Shown here in pieces: positions 1 through 5,257 of a DNA stretch of 8,021 nt. The position numbers and the translations under genes are program-made. Position 1 is the stretch's first letter. Each line of letters starts with the position of its first letter. A model generated the notes under the pieces. That model was not told where the DNA came from, ran no database searches, and saw nothing but the letters and a program-made list of their open reading frames with translations. This stretch comes from Candidatus Nomurabacteria bacterium RIFCSPHIGHO2_01_FULL_39_9 (GTDB taxonomy: Bacteria; Patescibacteriota; Minisyncoccia; Phycocordibacterales; DATEUR01): NCBI GenBank assembly GCA_001786825.1, contig MFTL01000001.1:15971-23991 (forward strand), read 5' to 3'.

Positions 1-506
1 AAGCCGCGGCTCACTGAGTCATACAGATTAAAAATCGCCAGACAAACGCTAAAAGCGAGCGCCCACCAGAAAAGGTCAATCGAAATGCCGAAAATCCGAA
101 GCCACCAAGTTTTGGTCAAAATTAAAAAGACAACAGAGAGAATCGCCGAGGCGGCGAAAAAAACTTGGAGCCAACTTAAAATCTGCTTTTGAAAATTCTT
201 GTAATCCGGCAGAAAACGAAGCGCCGAGACGCCGAAGCCAAGAATCATCGGAATGATGAAAAATTGCGCTACGCTTAAAATAAGCGAATACTTGCCGTAT
301 TCGACCGGCCCCAAAAAGCGACCAGCTAGAATCTTTATCGGAAAACCGATCAAGCTCGCCAAAACTTCAGCCGAAGCCAGCAGGCCGAAATTTTCAGCGA
401 ACGTCTTTGCTTTAGCGCCGAGCGGCTGCCGGAAAAAAAGCATGAACATCTTATCCAAGCCGTAAATAAAAAAATTATTTATTTTTGATTGGATTGTTTT
501 CAGCAT
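1..506 (-). CDS. Wzx-like polysaccharide flippase, N-terminal part (runs off the window)
   Basis: Reading the minus strand from an ATG at 506-504 gives 168 residues with no stop up to the window edge. After about 40 mostly polar or amphipathic residues come hydrophobic segments near residues 41-60, 74-93, 110-130 and 143-160. Residues 54-76 contain GFPIKILAGRFLGPVEYGKY, the pattern that begins oligosaccharide/O-antigen flippases of the MOP superfamily (AGRxLGPxxYGxY). Such proteins move undecaprenyl-linked glycans across the inner membrane and usually have 12-14 helices and 400-500 residues, so roughly a third is visible. The chosen start overlaps the end of the GT4 gene by 32 bases. Internal ATGs at 449-447 and 443-441 are alternatives; the first has a GGA about six bases upstream. 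No strong ribosome site settles the start. Placement after two glycosyltransferases and an epimerase supports the flippase role. The family is clear; the substrate is unknown. Confidence 0.85.
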   Translation of the reverse strand, partial: MLKTIQSKINNFFIYGLDKMFMLFFRQPLGAKAKTFAENFGLLASAEVLASLIGFPIKILAGRFLGPVEYGKYSLILSVAQFFIIPMILGFGVSALRFLPDYKNFQKQILSWLQVFFAASAILSVVFLILTKTWWLRIFGISIDLFWWALAFSVCLAIFNLYDSVSRG

Positions 507-1617
507 ATATTTTCAAATATTCTCGGGCAGTATTTTGCCAGGAAAATTCTATTGCCTTGCGGTGGTTGGCCGCCTTCATTTCTCTCAAAAATTCCAGCCT
601 TCGAGCAAGCTCCAATAAAGCGGTGCAAATAGAGTCAGAATCATTCCGCTCTAAAACAATGGCATTTTCCGGGCCGATAAGTTCCGCCGGCGCGGCGGCG
701 CGAGAGAGCACAACACCAAGACCAGAGGCCATCGCTTCAAGCAAGGAATTACTCATCCCTTCCGCCTCGCTTGGCAAGACGAAGACGTCGGCCGCGCGGT
801 AAAGCTCCGCTAATTTATCTTTCGGCTGATTGCCTAAAAATTCTATTCCGGGAATTCCACGAGCCGCTTCGAAGAGTTTATCTCTCAAATCACCGTCGCC
901 CGCCATAATTAATTTTGAGGCCGGATGACTTTTCTTCAATTTGGCAAAAGCCTCAATCAGTTGTTCAATCCCTTTCCGTTTAATCAGCCGAGAAGTGGAA
1001 ATTATAATAAATGCTTGTGACAAGGGCTGCTCTCGCCGCAAGGGCGTGGGATAAAAATAATCTATGTCCACACCGTTTGGAATTATTTTAATTTCTTGAT
1101 TGTGATTTGTTCGAAGCGCTAAATTAAAAAGATAAGAAGAATTGGCAATCACCTTCTTCGCCCGACCCCAAATTATTCGGCTTAGATTTTTAAAAATTAG
1201 TCGATCAAGGAATCTAAAGCGCCGGCTATAAAAAGGCACATCGCTCCCGCGGAGACTGACGATATAGGGCAATTTTAAAAACATGACAATAAATCCGGAA
1301 GGTATTCCGAAAAAAGCATGCGTCAAATCATATTTGTTCCAGCGAATTAATTTTCGAGCAAAAAAATAAGCCCGCCAGCTGTAAATCAAAAGGTCTTTCA
1401 AGCTCTGGTGATGCAAACTGCCTTTTTTGCCTATATCCAAATAAAAAATTTTAATTTTATCGTTAAAACTTTCTTCTTTGTATTTATCAATAGAGGAAGT
1501 TACCAAATCGATCTCTAAATCTTTTACTTTTAAAAATTCTCGAAGCAAATGAGAACAAGCGTTGCCCGCACCGCCGCCGAGCGGCGGATATTCGTAATTA
1601 AGCATTAGTATTCTCAT
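475..1617 (-). CDS. GT4-family glycosyltransferase (GT-B fold)
   Basis: A 380-residue protein of normal length for GT4 enzymes, which transfer a sugar from a nucleotide donor to a growing glycan on the cytoplasmic side of the membrane. The start is placed at ATG 1617-1615 because MRILMLNYEYPP is the usual first beta strand; the longer open frame upstream adds 32 residues that lie inside the epimerase gene and look unlike the family. Residues 11-19 (PPLGGGAGN) are the N-terminal glycine loop, LRGSDVP is at 122-128, IPNGVD at 179-184, and SRLIKRKG at 209-216 is the phosphate-binding start of the C-terminal Rossmann domain. The EX7E catalytic signature is E286 and E294 in SEAEGMSNSLLEA, followed by MASG. 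The gene overlaps the end of the epimerase gene by 20 bases and its own end overlaps the flippase start, so translation is probably coupled. Donor and acceptor cannot be read from sequence. Confidence 0.93.
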   Translation of the reverse strand: MRILMLNYEYPPLGGGAGNACSHLLREFLKVKDLEIDLVTSSIDKYKEESFNDKIKIFYLDIGKKGSLHHQSLKDLLIYSWRAYFFARKLIRWNKYDLTHAFFGIPSGFIVMFLKLPYIVSLRGSDVPFYSRRFRFLDRLIFKNLSRIIWGRAKKVIANSSYLFNLALRTNHNQEIKIIPNGVDIDYFYPTPLRREQPLSQAFIIISTSRLIKRKGIEQLIEAFAKLKKSHPASKLIMAGDGDLRDKLFEAARGIPGIEFLGNQPKDKLAELYRAADVFVLPSEAEGMSNSLLEAMASGLGVVLSRAAAPAELIGPENAIVLERNDSDSICTALLELARRLEFLREMKAANHRKAIEFSWQNTAREYLKIYAENNPIKNK

Positions 1618-2566
1618 GTTTGTAGTATTCTTTGTACCAATCGACAAATTTTTGCGCGCCCTCTTCGATTTTAGTTTTTGGATTATAGCCGAGCTTCTCT
1701 TTTGAATAATCAATATCCGCCCATGTCTCCAGGACGTCGCCCGGCTGCATCGGCAAATATCTTTTTAAAGCCTTCCGCCCAGCGGATTTTTCCAAACAAT
1801 TTATAAAATGCTCCAGCTCGACCGTCTGATTGTTGCCGATATTGAACACTTCGCAGGGGTAAGATTTTTCCAAACATTTTAAAACGCCATCAATGATGTC
1901 GTCAACGTAAGTAAAATCCCGACGAAGCTTGCCAAAATTGTAGATTTCAATCGGCTTATTTTTTAAAATAGCTTCAGTAAATTTAAATATTGCCATGTCC
2001 GGCCGGCCATATGGACCATAAACGGTAAAAAAACGAAGTCCGGTGCAGTTGAGACCGTAAAGATGATGATAAGTGTGGGCGATCAATTCATTGGCTTTTT
2101 TAGTCGCGGCATAAAGAGAAATTGGTTTATCGACAGGATCACTGACACAAAAAGGTGTTTGACAAGAATTGCCATAAACCGAACTGGAAGAAGCATAAAT
2201 AAAATCCCGCACACCGGCATTTTTTGCCTCTTCAATCAAATTAACAAAACCGACCAAATTAGCCGAGACATAAGCGTGCGGATTCAGAAGGCTATAACGC
2301 ACGCCGGCCTGCGCCGCCAAATGAGCTATTTTTTGAATTTCATATTTTTTAAAAACATCTTTCACAAAAAAAAGATCGCTCAAGTCGCCGCGGACAACTT
2401 TATAAGCAGGATATTTTTCCAATATTGCATTCCTTGCCTCTTTTAAAGATGGATCGTAATAATTATTAAAATTATCAACACCAACAACAAAATGACCAAG
2501 ATCGAGCAATCGTTTGGCAAGATGAAAACCGATAAAACCTGCTGAACCTGTCACCAAATAAGTCAT
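1598..2566 (-). CDS. NAD-dependent sugar epimerase, UDP-glucuronate 4-epimerase-like
   Basis: A 322-residue extended short-chain dehydrogenase. The NAD-binding loop GSAGFIG is at residues 7-13, and D31 in VDNFNNYYD is the acidic residue that holds the adenine ribose. The active site has the serine run at 126-129 before VYG and the Y152-xxx-K156 pair (YAATK). AAQAGVRYS (84-92), YAATKKANELIAHTY (152-166), LRFFTVYGPYGRPDMA (177-192) and RRDFTYVDDI (215-224) are the blocks I associate with UDP-glucuronate 4-epimerases (GAE/LspL/CapI type), which make UDP-galacturonate, rather than plain GalE. The length is slightly below the usual 330-340. The start shares one base with the GT2 stop (TAATG at 2568-2564), a classic coupling arrangement. 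The product would be a uronic-acid donor for this cluster's glycosyltransferases. Family very secure; exact substrate likely but unproven. Confidence 0.93.
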   Translation of the reverse strand: MTYLVTGSAGFIGFHLAKRLLDLGHFVVGVDNFNNYYDPSLKEARNAILEKYPAYKVVRGDLSDLFFVKDVFKKYEIQKIAHLAAQAGVRYSLLNPHAYVSANLVGFVNLIEEAKNAGVRDFIYASSSSVYGNSCQTPFCVSDPVDKPISLYAATKKANELIAHTYHHLYGLNCTGLRFFTVYGPYGRPDMAIFKFTEAILKNKPIEIYNFGKLRRDFTYVDDIIDGVLKCLEKSYPCEVFNIGNNQTVELEHFINCLEKSAGRKALKRYLPMQPGDVLETWADIDYSKEKLGYNPKTKIEEGAQKFVDWYKEYYKHENTNA

Positions 2567-3489
2567 TATTTTTCAATTATTTCTTTTATCATATAAGAAC
2601 TGTCGCACTTATTGCCATAGTAATTTTTTATCCCGATGTCGGCCAAAATGCCAAAAACAATAAACTGGATCCCGGCTAAAAACAAAAATACCGCTAAAAT
2701 TGTGAAGGCCGTATCTGACAAATCAATCAAACGAAAAACTTTTTCATAAATAATAAACAAAACTAGAATCAACCCTGCAAAAATGCTCAAAAAGCCAACT
2801 GAACCAAAGAGATGAAGCGGGCGACTTCTGTATTTTTTCCAAAACCAAACAGAAAACATATCTAGGACGCCTTTTACTCCGCGCCGCCAATTATATTTTG
2901 TCTTGCCTGCCAAACGCGGCTGGTGAGAAACTTCCATTTCGCCTATCTTAAAACCTCGGAGTCGAAGCAAAGCCGGAATAAATCGGTGCATTTCACCATA
3001 AAGATCGACATGGTCGAAACATTCACGACGATAAACACGAAGCGTACAGCCGCTATCGTGGATACCGTCATTGAGTAATATTTTTCTTAACCAAGCCGCC
3101 AGATGAGAAGCTGTTTTTTTCCCGACAGGATCTTTCCGATTTTTTCGCCAACCGCAAACGGCATCAAGATTTTCACTTTCTAATTTATTAACAAGCATTG
3201 GAATATCTTTCGGGTCGTTTTGGCCGTCACCATCTAGCGTAGCAACGTATTTCCCTCTCGCCGCTTTAATGCCCGCATCAAGAGCCGCGGTTTGGCCAAA
3301 ATTGCGCCTGAAATTTATAATTTTTATTTGATTAAAATTTTTTAACACTTCCAGAGTATTGTCGGTTGAACCATCATTGACAAAAATAATCTCTGCCGGC
3401 TTTTTAAAATCTTGAAAAGTTTTTGAAATTTTTTCGTATAAGTTTGGGATAGCCTCCGCTTCATTGAAAACGGGTATAACAACAGACAT
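2566..3489 (-). CDS. GT2 glycosyltransferase, polyprenyl-phosphate sugar transferase type, membrane-anchored
   Basis: A 307-residue enzyme with a cytoplasmic GT-A domain and two C-terminal membrane helices (about 228-248 and 261-284), the architecture of bacterial DPM1-like/GtrB/ArnC enzymes that load a sugar onto undecaprenyl phosphate. Motifs: VIPVFNE at 4-10, the nucleotide-binding DGSTDNT at 39-45, RRNFGQTAALDAG at 61-73, the metal-binding DGD at 86-88 in LDGDGQNDP, DSGCTLRVYRRE at 145-156, and GEMHRF at 165-170. ATG 3489-3487 is chosen over an ATG 30 bases upstream because an AGGAG lies exactly eight bases before it and the protein then begins with the canonical strand MSVVIPVFNE. It is the first gene of the glycan operon; its stop overlaps the epimerase start by one base. 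The 5' side is a long structured non-coding stretch. Family is secure; which sugar is loaded is unknown. Confidence 0.93.
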   Translation of the reverse strand: MSVVIPVFNEAEAIPNLYEKISKTFQDFKKPAEIIFVNDGSTDNTLEVLKNFNQIKIINFRRNFGQTAALDAGIKAARGKYVATLDGDGQNDPKDIPMLVNKLESENLDAVCGWRKNRKDPVGKKTASHLAAWLRKILLNDGIHDSGCTLRVYRRECFDHVDLYGEMHRFIPALLRLRGFKIGEMEVSHQPRLAGKTKYNWRRGVKGVLDMFSVWFWKKYRSRPLHLFGSVGFLSIFAGLILVLFIIYEKVFRLIDLSDTAFTILAVFLFLAGIQFIVFGILADIGIKNYYGNKCDSSYMIKEIIEK

Positions 3490-3496
3490 GAATATA

Positions 3497-3503
3497 TCTC
3501 CTG
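3497..3503 (-). promoter_or_regulatory. Strong Shine-Dalgarno site that fixes the GT2 start
   Basis: The minus strand reads CAGGAGA here, with the AGGAG core (3502-3498) eight bases before ATG 3489-3487. The alternative ATG at 3519-3517 has no such site. It lies 17 bases beyond the end of the 30-pair stem-loop at 3521-3600, so folding of that stem could in principle influence ribosome access, though the site itself is not inside the stem. Confidence 0.85.
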
Positions 3504-3520
3504 AATCATTAGTCAACATA

Positions 3521-3600
3521 CAAATTTAAATTTATGATTTGAAGTATGGGTTGGTTAGCACGAAAAATTTCCCATACCTCAAATCAAAAATCTAAACTTA
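3521..3600 (-). repeat. Long stem-loop H1 (30 paired positions, 20-base loop)
   Basis: Bases 3521-3550 pair with 3571-3600. Of 30 positions, 25 are Watson-Crick pairs, four are A/C mismatches on the plus strand that become U-G wobbles in minus-strand RNA, and one (3534/3587) is a true mismatch. The loop is 3551-3570. The core arms are GATTTGAAGTATGGG (3536-3550) and CCCATACCTCAAATC (3571-3585). No T-run follows on the minus strand, so it is not a simple terminator. It ends 31 bases before the GT2 start codon. Function unknown; a leader-RNA regulatory or stabilising element is the most natural reading, an intergenic repeat copy the alternative. Confidence 0.85.
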
Positions 3601-3625
3601 GGCGCCAGTTTTTAAATTGACAAAA

Positions 3626-3651
3626 GCCCCATAAGTATTACTATATGAGGC
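3626..3651 (-). other. Small stem-loop H3 between the two long ones
   Basis: Bases 3626-3633 pair with 3644-3651: seven Watson-Crick pairs and one C/A mismatch on plus (3629/3648) that is a G-U wobble in minus-strand RNA. The loop is 3634-3643. The minus strand continues TTTTGTCAATTT, so it could be a weak intrinsic terminator or attenuator in front of the GT2 operon. The stem is short and the T-run is only four bases. Confidence 0.45.
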
Positions 3652-3660
3652 ACTACTGAC

Positions 3661-3731
3661 TTTTGAGCACTTAAACGGGATTGGGTCGTGATAAAACGTT
3701 GCGTCACCCAATCCCATTTAAGTACTCAAAA
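3661..3731 (-). repeat. Long stem-loop H2 (26 paired positions, 19-base loop)
   Basis: Bases 3661-3686 pair with 3706-3731: 24 Watson-Crick pairs plus two C/A mismatches on plus (3668/3724 and 3676/3716), both of which become G-U wobbles in minus-strand RNA, so the minus-strand stem is uninterrupted. The innermost block is GGGATTGGG against CCCAATCCC; the loop is 3687-3705. No T-run follows on either strand, so it is not an intrinsic terminator by itself. It begins ten bases after the T-rich tail of the terminator at 3741-3786. Function unknown. Confidence 0.85.
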
Positions 3732-3740
3732 TTAAACTTT

Positions 3741-3786
3741 TAAAAACAAAATAAAAAGCGCCCCACTGTTTTCACAATTAAGACGC
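3741..3786 (-). terminator. Rho-independent terminator of the sigma-factor operon
   Basis: In minus-strand RNA, bases 3786-3758 fold into a 12-pair hairpin: GCGUCUUA pairs with UGGGGCGC, then after one bulged A, UUGU pairs with ACAG/A-type partners closing a GAAA tetraloop (3773-3770). A T-rich tract, TTTTTATTTTGTTTTT, follows at 3757-3742. Several pairs are U-G, so the fold works only on the minus strand. It lies 71 bases after the stop of the DoxX-like small ORF and would end transcription of the upstream operon before the GT2 leader. Confidence 0.8.
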
Positions 3787-3829
3787 ACTATTATTATAGA
3801 CCTTAACTTTTTAAAAACCTAGCAGAAAC

Positions 3830-3838
3830 TGTGGATAA
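3830..3838 (-). promoter_or_regulatory. Perfect DnaA-box-like nonamer (TTATCCACA)
   Basis: The minus strand reads TTATCCACA, the consensus DnaA box, in the interval after the DoxX-like ORF. A partial copy (TTATCC) lies 11 bases upstream in the same orientation at 3849-3844. A single perfect box is not an origin; it may be a stray DnaA-binding or titration site, or chance. Confidence 0.3.
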
Positions 3839-3857
3839 TTATAGGATAAGTTATTTT

Positions 3858-4016
3858 TTATTTTATTAAAGTATCTAAAGCAATTTGGCCGCCGCCGAGA
3901 ATAACGAGCGTGAGAGCAGTGGCTAAATTGATCAAATCAAATTCCCAGCCAGTTTGGCCCATAGAAGTAAAAGGTGTTTTCCATTTAAAGATCTTGAACT
4001 TTATTGCTCCGAGCAT
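3858..4016 (-). CDS. Small protein resembling only the C-terminal end of DoxX
   Basis: A 52-residue frame starts at ATG 4016-4014 and stops at TAA 3860-3858. A perfect AAGGAGG lies seven bases upstream, and a stop codon four codons before the ATG closes the frame, so it is not the continuation of a longer gene. It overlaps the end of the hydrolase gene by 32 bases in another frame. After a basic N-terminus (KFKIFKWKTPF) comes GWEFDLINLATALTLVIL (25-42) and then GGGQIALD, which matches the last transmembrane helix and end of DoxX/DoxD-family membrane proteins (GWExDLxLLAxALxLxLLGxGxxSLD). DoxX is normally about 130-150 residues with four helices, so the first three helices are missing. It could be a decayed remnant or a genuine one-helix membrane microprotein. 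Translation looks likely; function unknown. Confidence 0.7.
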   Translation of the reverse strand: MLGAIKFKIFKWKTPFTSMGQTGWEFDLINLATALTLVILGGGQIALDTLIK

Positions 4017-4569
4017 TATTTTTCCTCCTTATTTTAGAAATCGCGAAATAAAGAAAAACAATAAGAAGTAAAGAATAGTTAATAATCATGAAAATCTGCC
4101 CGCTCCAAGCAACGCCATATGGAAAACGCCAATCAGATATTGGAAAGAGAAAAGGCGTCGGATAAAATTGAATACTGTGCGAAAAAATATCTATCAGAAT
4201 ATGGAGCCCCCAACCTAAGAGTTCAAAACGAGGTCGGCGGTAAATTAACCAGACAATTAAAAAAACAGCCGCAAAAATAATTAAACTGTGACTATATGGA
4301 TATAAATTTCCAACTACCGCAAAACCATTCTGGAAAGCGCTTTCTTCAGCAATCGGAGGTCTTTGAAAAAAATTAGAAAGTGCGAGCGAGCCAGAAAGAA
4401 CAGCAAAAATTCTCAATGCAAAAGGCCAACTAAACGCGAAAAGGTCGGGAAAGATGCCCCAAAAAGTTGTCCAAGCGATACTGAATTTCTGATTTCCTTT
4501 TTTATCCGCTATTTGATTTAATTTTCGTGCCCCAGCATTGGCCCAAAGCGCATGTGCAAATATGTCCAT
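3985..4569 (-). CDS. Membrane-bound metal-dependent hydrolase-like protein (DUF457/YdjM type)
   Basis: A 194-residue membrane protein. It opens with MDIFAHALW (H6), followed by GIFPDLF (D42), YPYSHSL (H94), and GWGLHILIDIFSHS (H123, D127, H131), spaced between hydrophobic segments near residues 32-60, 95-110, 115-132 and 158-178. Histidine and aspartate residues at the membrane face in this order are typical of the DUF457/YdjM group annotated as inner-membrane metal-dependent hydrolases; no substrate is established for the group as far as I know. The C-terminus is a basic tail (KIRRKNNARSNK) that should sit in the cytoplasm. Start at ATG 4569-4567, 21 bases after the nitroreductase stop, with no clear ribosome site. 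The 3' end overlaps the DoxX-like small ORF by 32 bases. Family moderately secure; role in the operon unknown. Confidence 0.75.
   Translation of the reverse strand: MDIFAHALWANAGARKLNQIADKKGNQKFSIAWTTFWGIFPDLFAFSWPFALRIFAVLSGSLALSNFFQRPPIAEESAFQNGFAVVGNLYPYSHSLIIFAAVFLIVWLIYRRPRFELLGWGLHILIDIFSHSIQFYPTPFLFPISDWRFPYGVAWSGQIFMIINYSLLLIVFLYFAISKIRRKNNARSNKVQDL
4024..4030 (-). promoter_or_regulatory. Perfect Shine-Dalgarno site for the DoxX-like small ORF
   Basis: The minus strand reads AAGGAGG with seven bases to ATG 4016-4014. The site lies inside the end of the upstream hydrolase gene, where the same bases encode part of the basic tail (I-R-R-K). Because AGG-AGG encodes Arg-Arg, the match could be partly coincidental, but spacing and sequence are ideal. 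Confidence 0.7.
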
Positions 4570-4590
4570 ATTGTTTTATCTATTTCACTT

Positions 4591-5223
4591 CTAAATTTCA
4601 ATTATTACTTTTTCTTTAGGAAATCTTACTTTCTTTTCGCTTGTTGCCGGATCATCTTTCGCGCGAAAGCCCACTGCCGCAATAACTTTAGAAACGAGAC
4701 CCATTTTATTTAAACCAAGCAATTCATCAAATTTTTTAGAATCAAAACCCTCCATCGGCGCGACGTCTATGCTCATAACCGCCGCAGAAGCCACTAATAC
4801 GCCCAGGGCAATATAAGCTTGCTTGGTCGCCCATTCAATTCTTTGTTCGGAATTCAAGCCGCTTAAAAAACCTTTTATCATGGTCGCGTATTCCCCGAGG
4901 TTTTCAATAGGAATATTGCGGACTTCTGCTACTGATTTTATATATTCGTCAACTAAATGATCGTCGATATTTTTAGGAACAGTAAAAACAATCAGGTGAG
5001 ATGCTTCGGAAACTTGCGGCTGGCCATAGCTGGCTTTTTGAAGCTCTTTTCTAATTTCCGGATTAGCGACGACAACAAATTTCCAAAGCTGAAGGCCAAA
5101 AGAAGACGGTGAGAGTCTTAGAACTTCTAATAGTTCATTTAATTCGGTATTTGATAATTTCTTGGCAGTATCAAATTTCTTCGTTGCATACCGTGAGTTC
5201 ATCGCTTCAATAATATTTTTCAT
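4591..5223 (-). CDS. NfsB-type FMN nitroreductase family oxidoreductase
   Basis: A 210-residue protein, close to the 217 of E. coli NfsB, which it resembles along its length. These FMN homodimers transfer two electrons from NAD(P)H to nitroaromatics, quinones or flavins in the cytoplasm. SRYATKKFD at 10-18 is the N-terminal FMN phosphate-binding segment, SPSSFGLQLWKFVV at 38-51 the second FMN contact, EWATKQAYIALG at 130-141 the dimer helix, APMEGFD at 155-161 the isoalloxazine loop, and VGFRAKDD at 184-191 with a final K/R-rich KKVRFPKEKV the closing FMN-binding end. The start ATG is followed by KNIIEAMNSR, as expected for the family; no Shine-Dalgarno is visible in the AT-rich 34-base gap. 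Its location between an iron-transport protein and a membrane hydrolase in a sigma-factor operon fits a redox-stress role. The natural substrate is unknown. Confidence 0.92.
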   Translation of the reverse strand: MKNIIEAMNSRYATKKFDTAKKLSNTELNELLEVLRLSPSSFGLQLWKFVVVANPEIRKELQKASYGQPQVSEASHLIVFTVPKNIDDHLVDEYIKSVAEVRNIPIENLGEYATMIKGFLSGLNSEQRIEWATKQAYIALGVLVASAAVMSIDVAPMEGFDSKKFDELLGLNKMGLVSKVIAAVGFRAKDDPATSEKKVRFPKEKVIIEI

Positions 5224-5257
5224 ATTGTTAAAATAAATTTTAGATTAATAAATAAAT

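Larger units (their letters stand above)
3490..3857. other. 368-base non-coding interval between the stress operon and the glycan operon
   Basis: No protein-coding gene is supported here. In minus-strand order it contains a perfect DnaA-box-like nonamer (3838-3830), an AT-rich stretch, an intrinsic terminator (3786-3741), and three stem-loops (3731-3661, 3651-3626, 3600-3521), then the GT2 ribosome site. I found no convincing minus-strand promoter for the GT2 operon: the best hexamer pairs are poor or lie inside the hairpins. The glycan operon may be served by a non-canonical promoter in this interval or by read-through past the terminator. Confidence 0.8.

Noticed and set aside
253..465. Plus-strand open frames at 253-465, 485-802, 2063-2446, 5806-5991 and 6656-6886.
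   Set aside because: Each lies antisense to a well-supported minus-strand gene, has no recognisable protein features and no ribosome site; they are shadows of the coding strand.
3617..3644. Possible plus-strand promoter: TTGACA (3617-3622), 16 bases, TACTAT (3639-3644).
   Set aside because: The -10 matches only four of six, no plus-strand gene follows, and hairpin wobbles point to minus-strand RNA. An antisense transcript is possible but unsupported.
3559..3690. Kissing-loop pairing between H1 and H2 loops (TCGTG with CACGA).
   Set aside because: Only five bases match and pairing does not extend either side; with two loops of about 20 bases a 5-base complement is expected by chance fairly often.
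3598..3717. A 39-codon minus-strand frame (ATG 3717-3715, stop 3600-3598) across hairpins H2 and H3, ending with a GAFVNLKTG-like segment that faintly recalls an S1 domain.
   Set aside because: No ribosome site, a stop immediately before the ATG, and much of its sequence is dictated by the hairpin arms. More likely chance in a structured non-coding region, though a leader peptide cannot be fully excluded.
3521..3731. The hairpins as a transposon end, MITE or CRISPR remnant.
   Set aside because: No target-site duplication, transposase, or regular repeat-spacer pattern is visible, and the strand-specific wobbles favour RNA selection. A genome-wide repeat search would be needed to exclude a repeat family completely.
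3793..3798. TATAAT on the minus strand as a -10 for the glycan operon.
   Set aside because: No matching -35 at 16-18 bases, and the transcript would begin inside the terminator hairpin at 3786.
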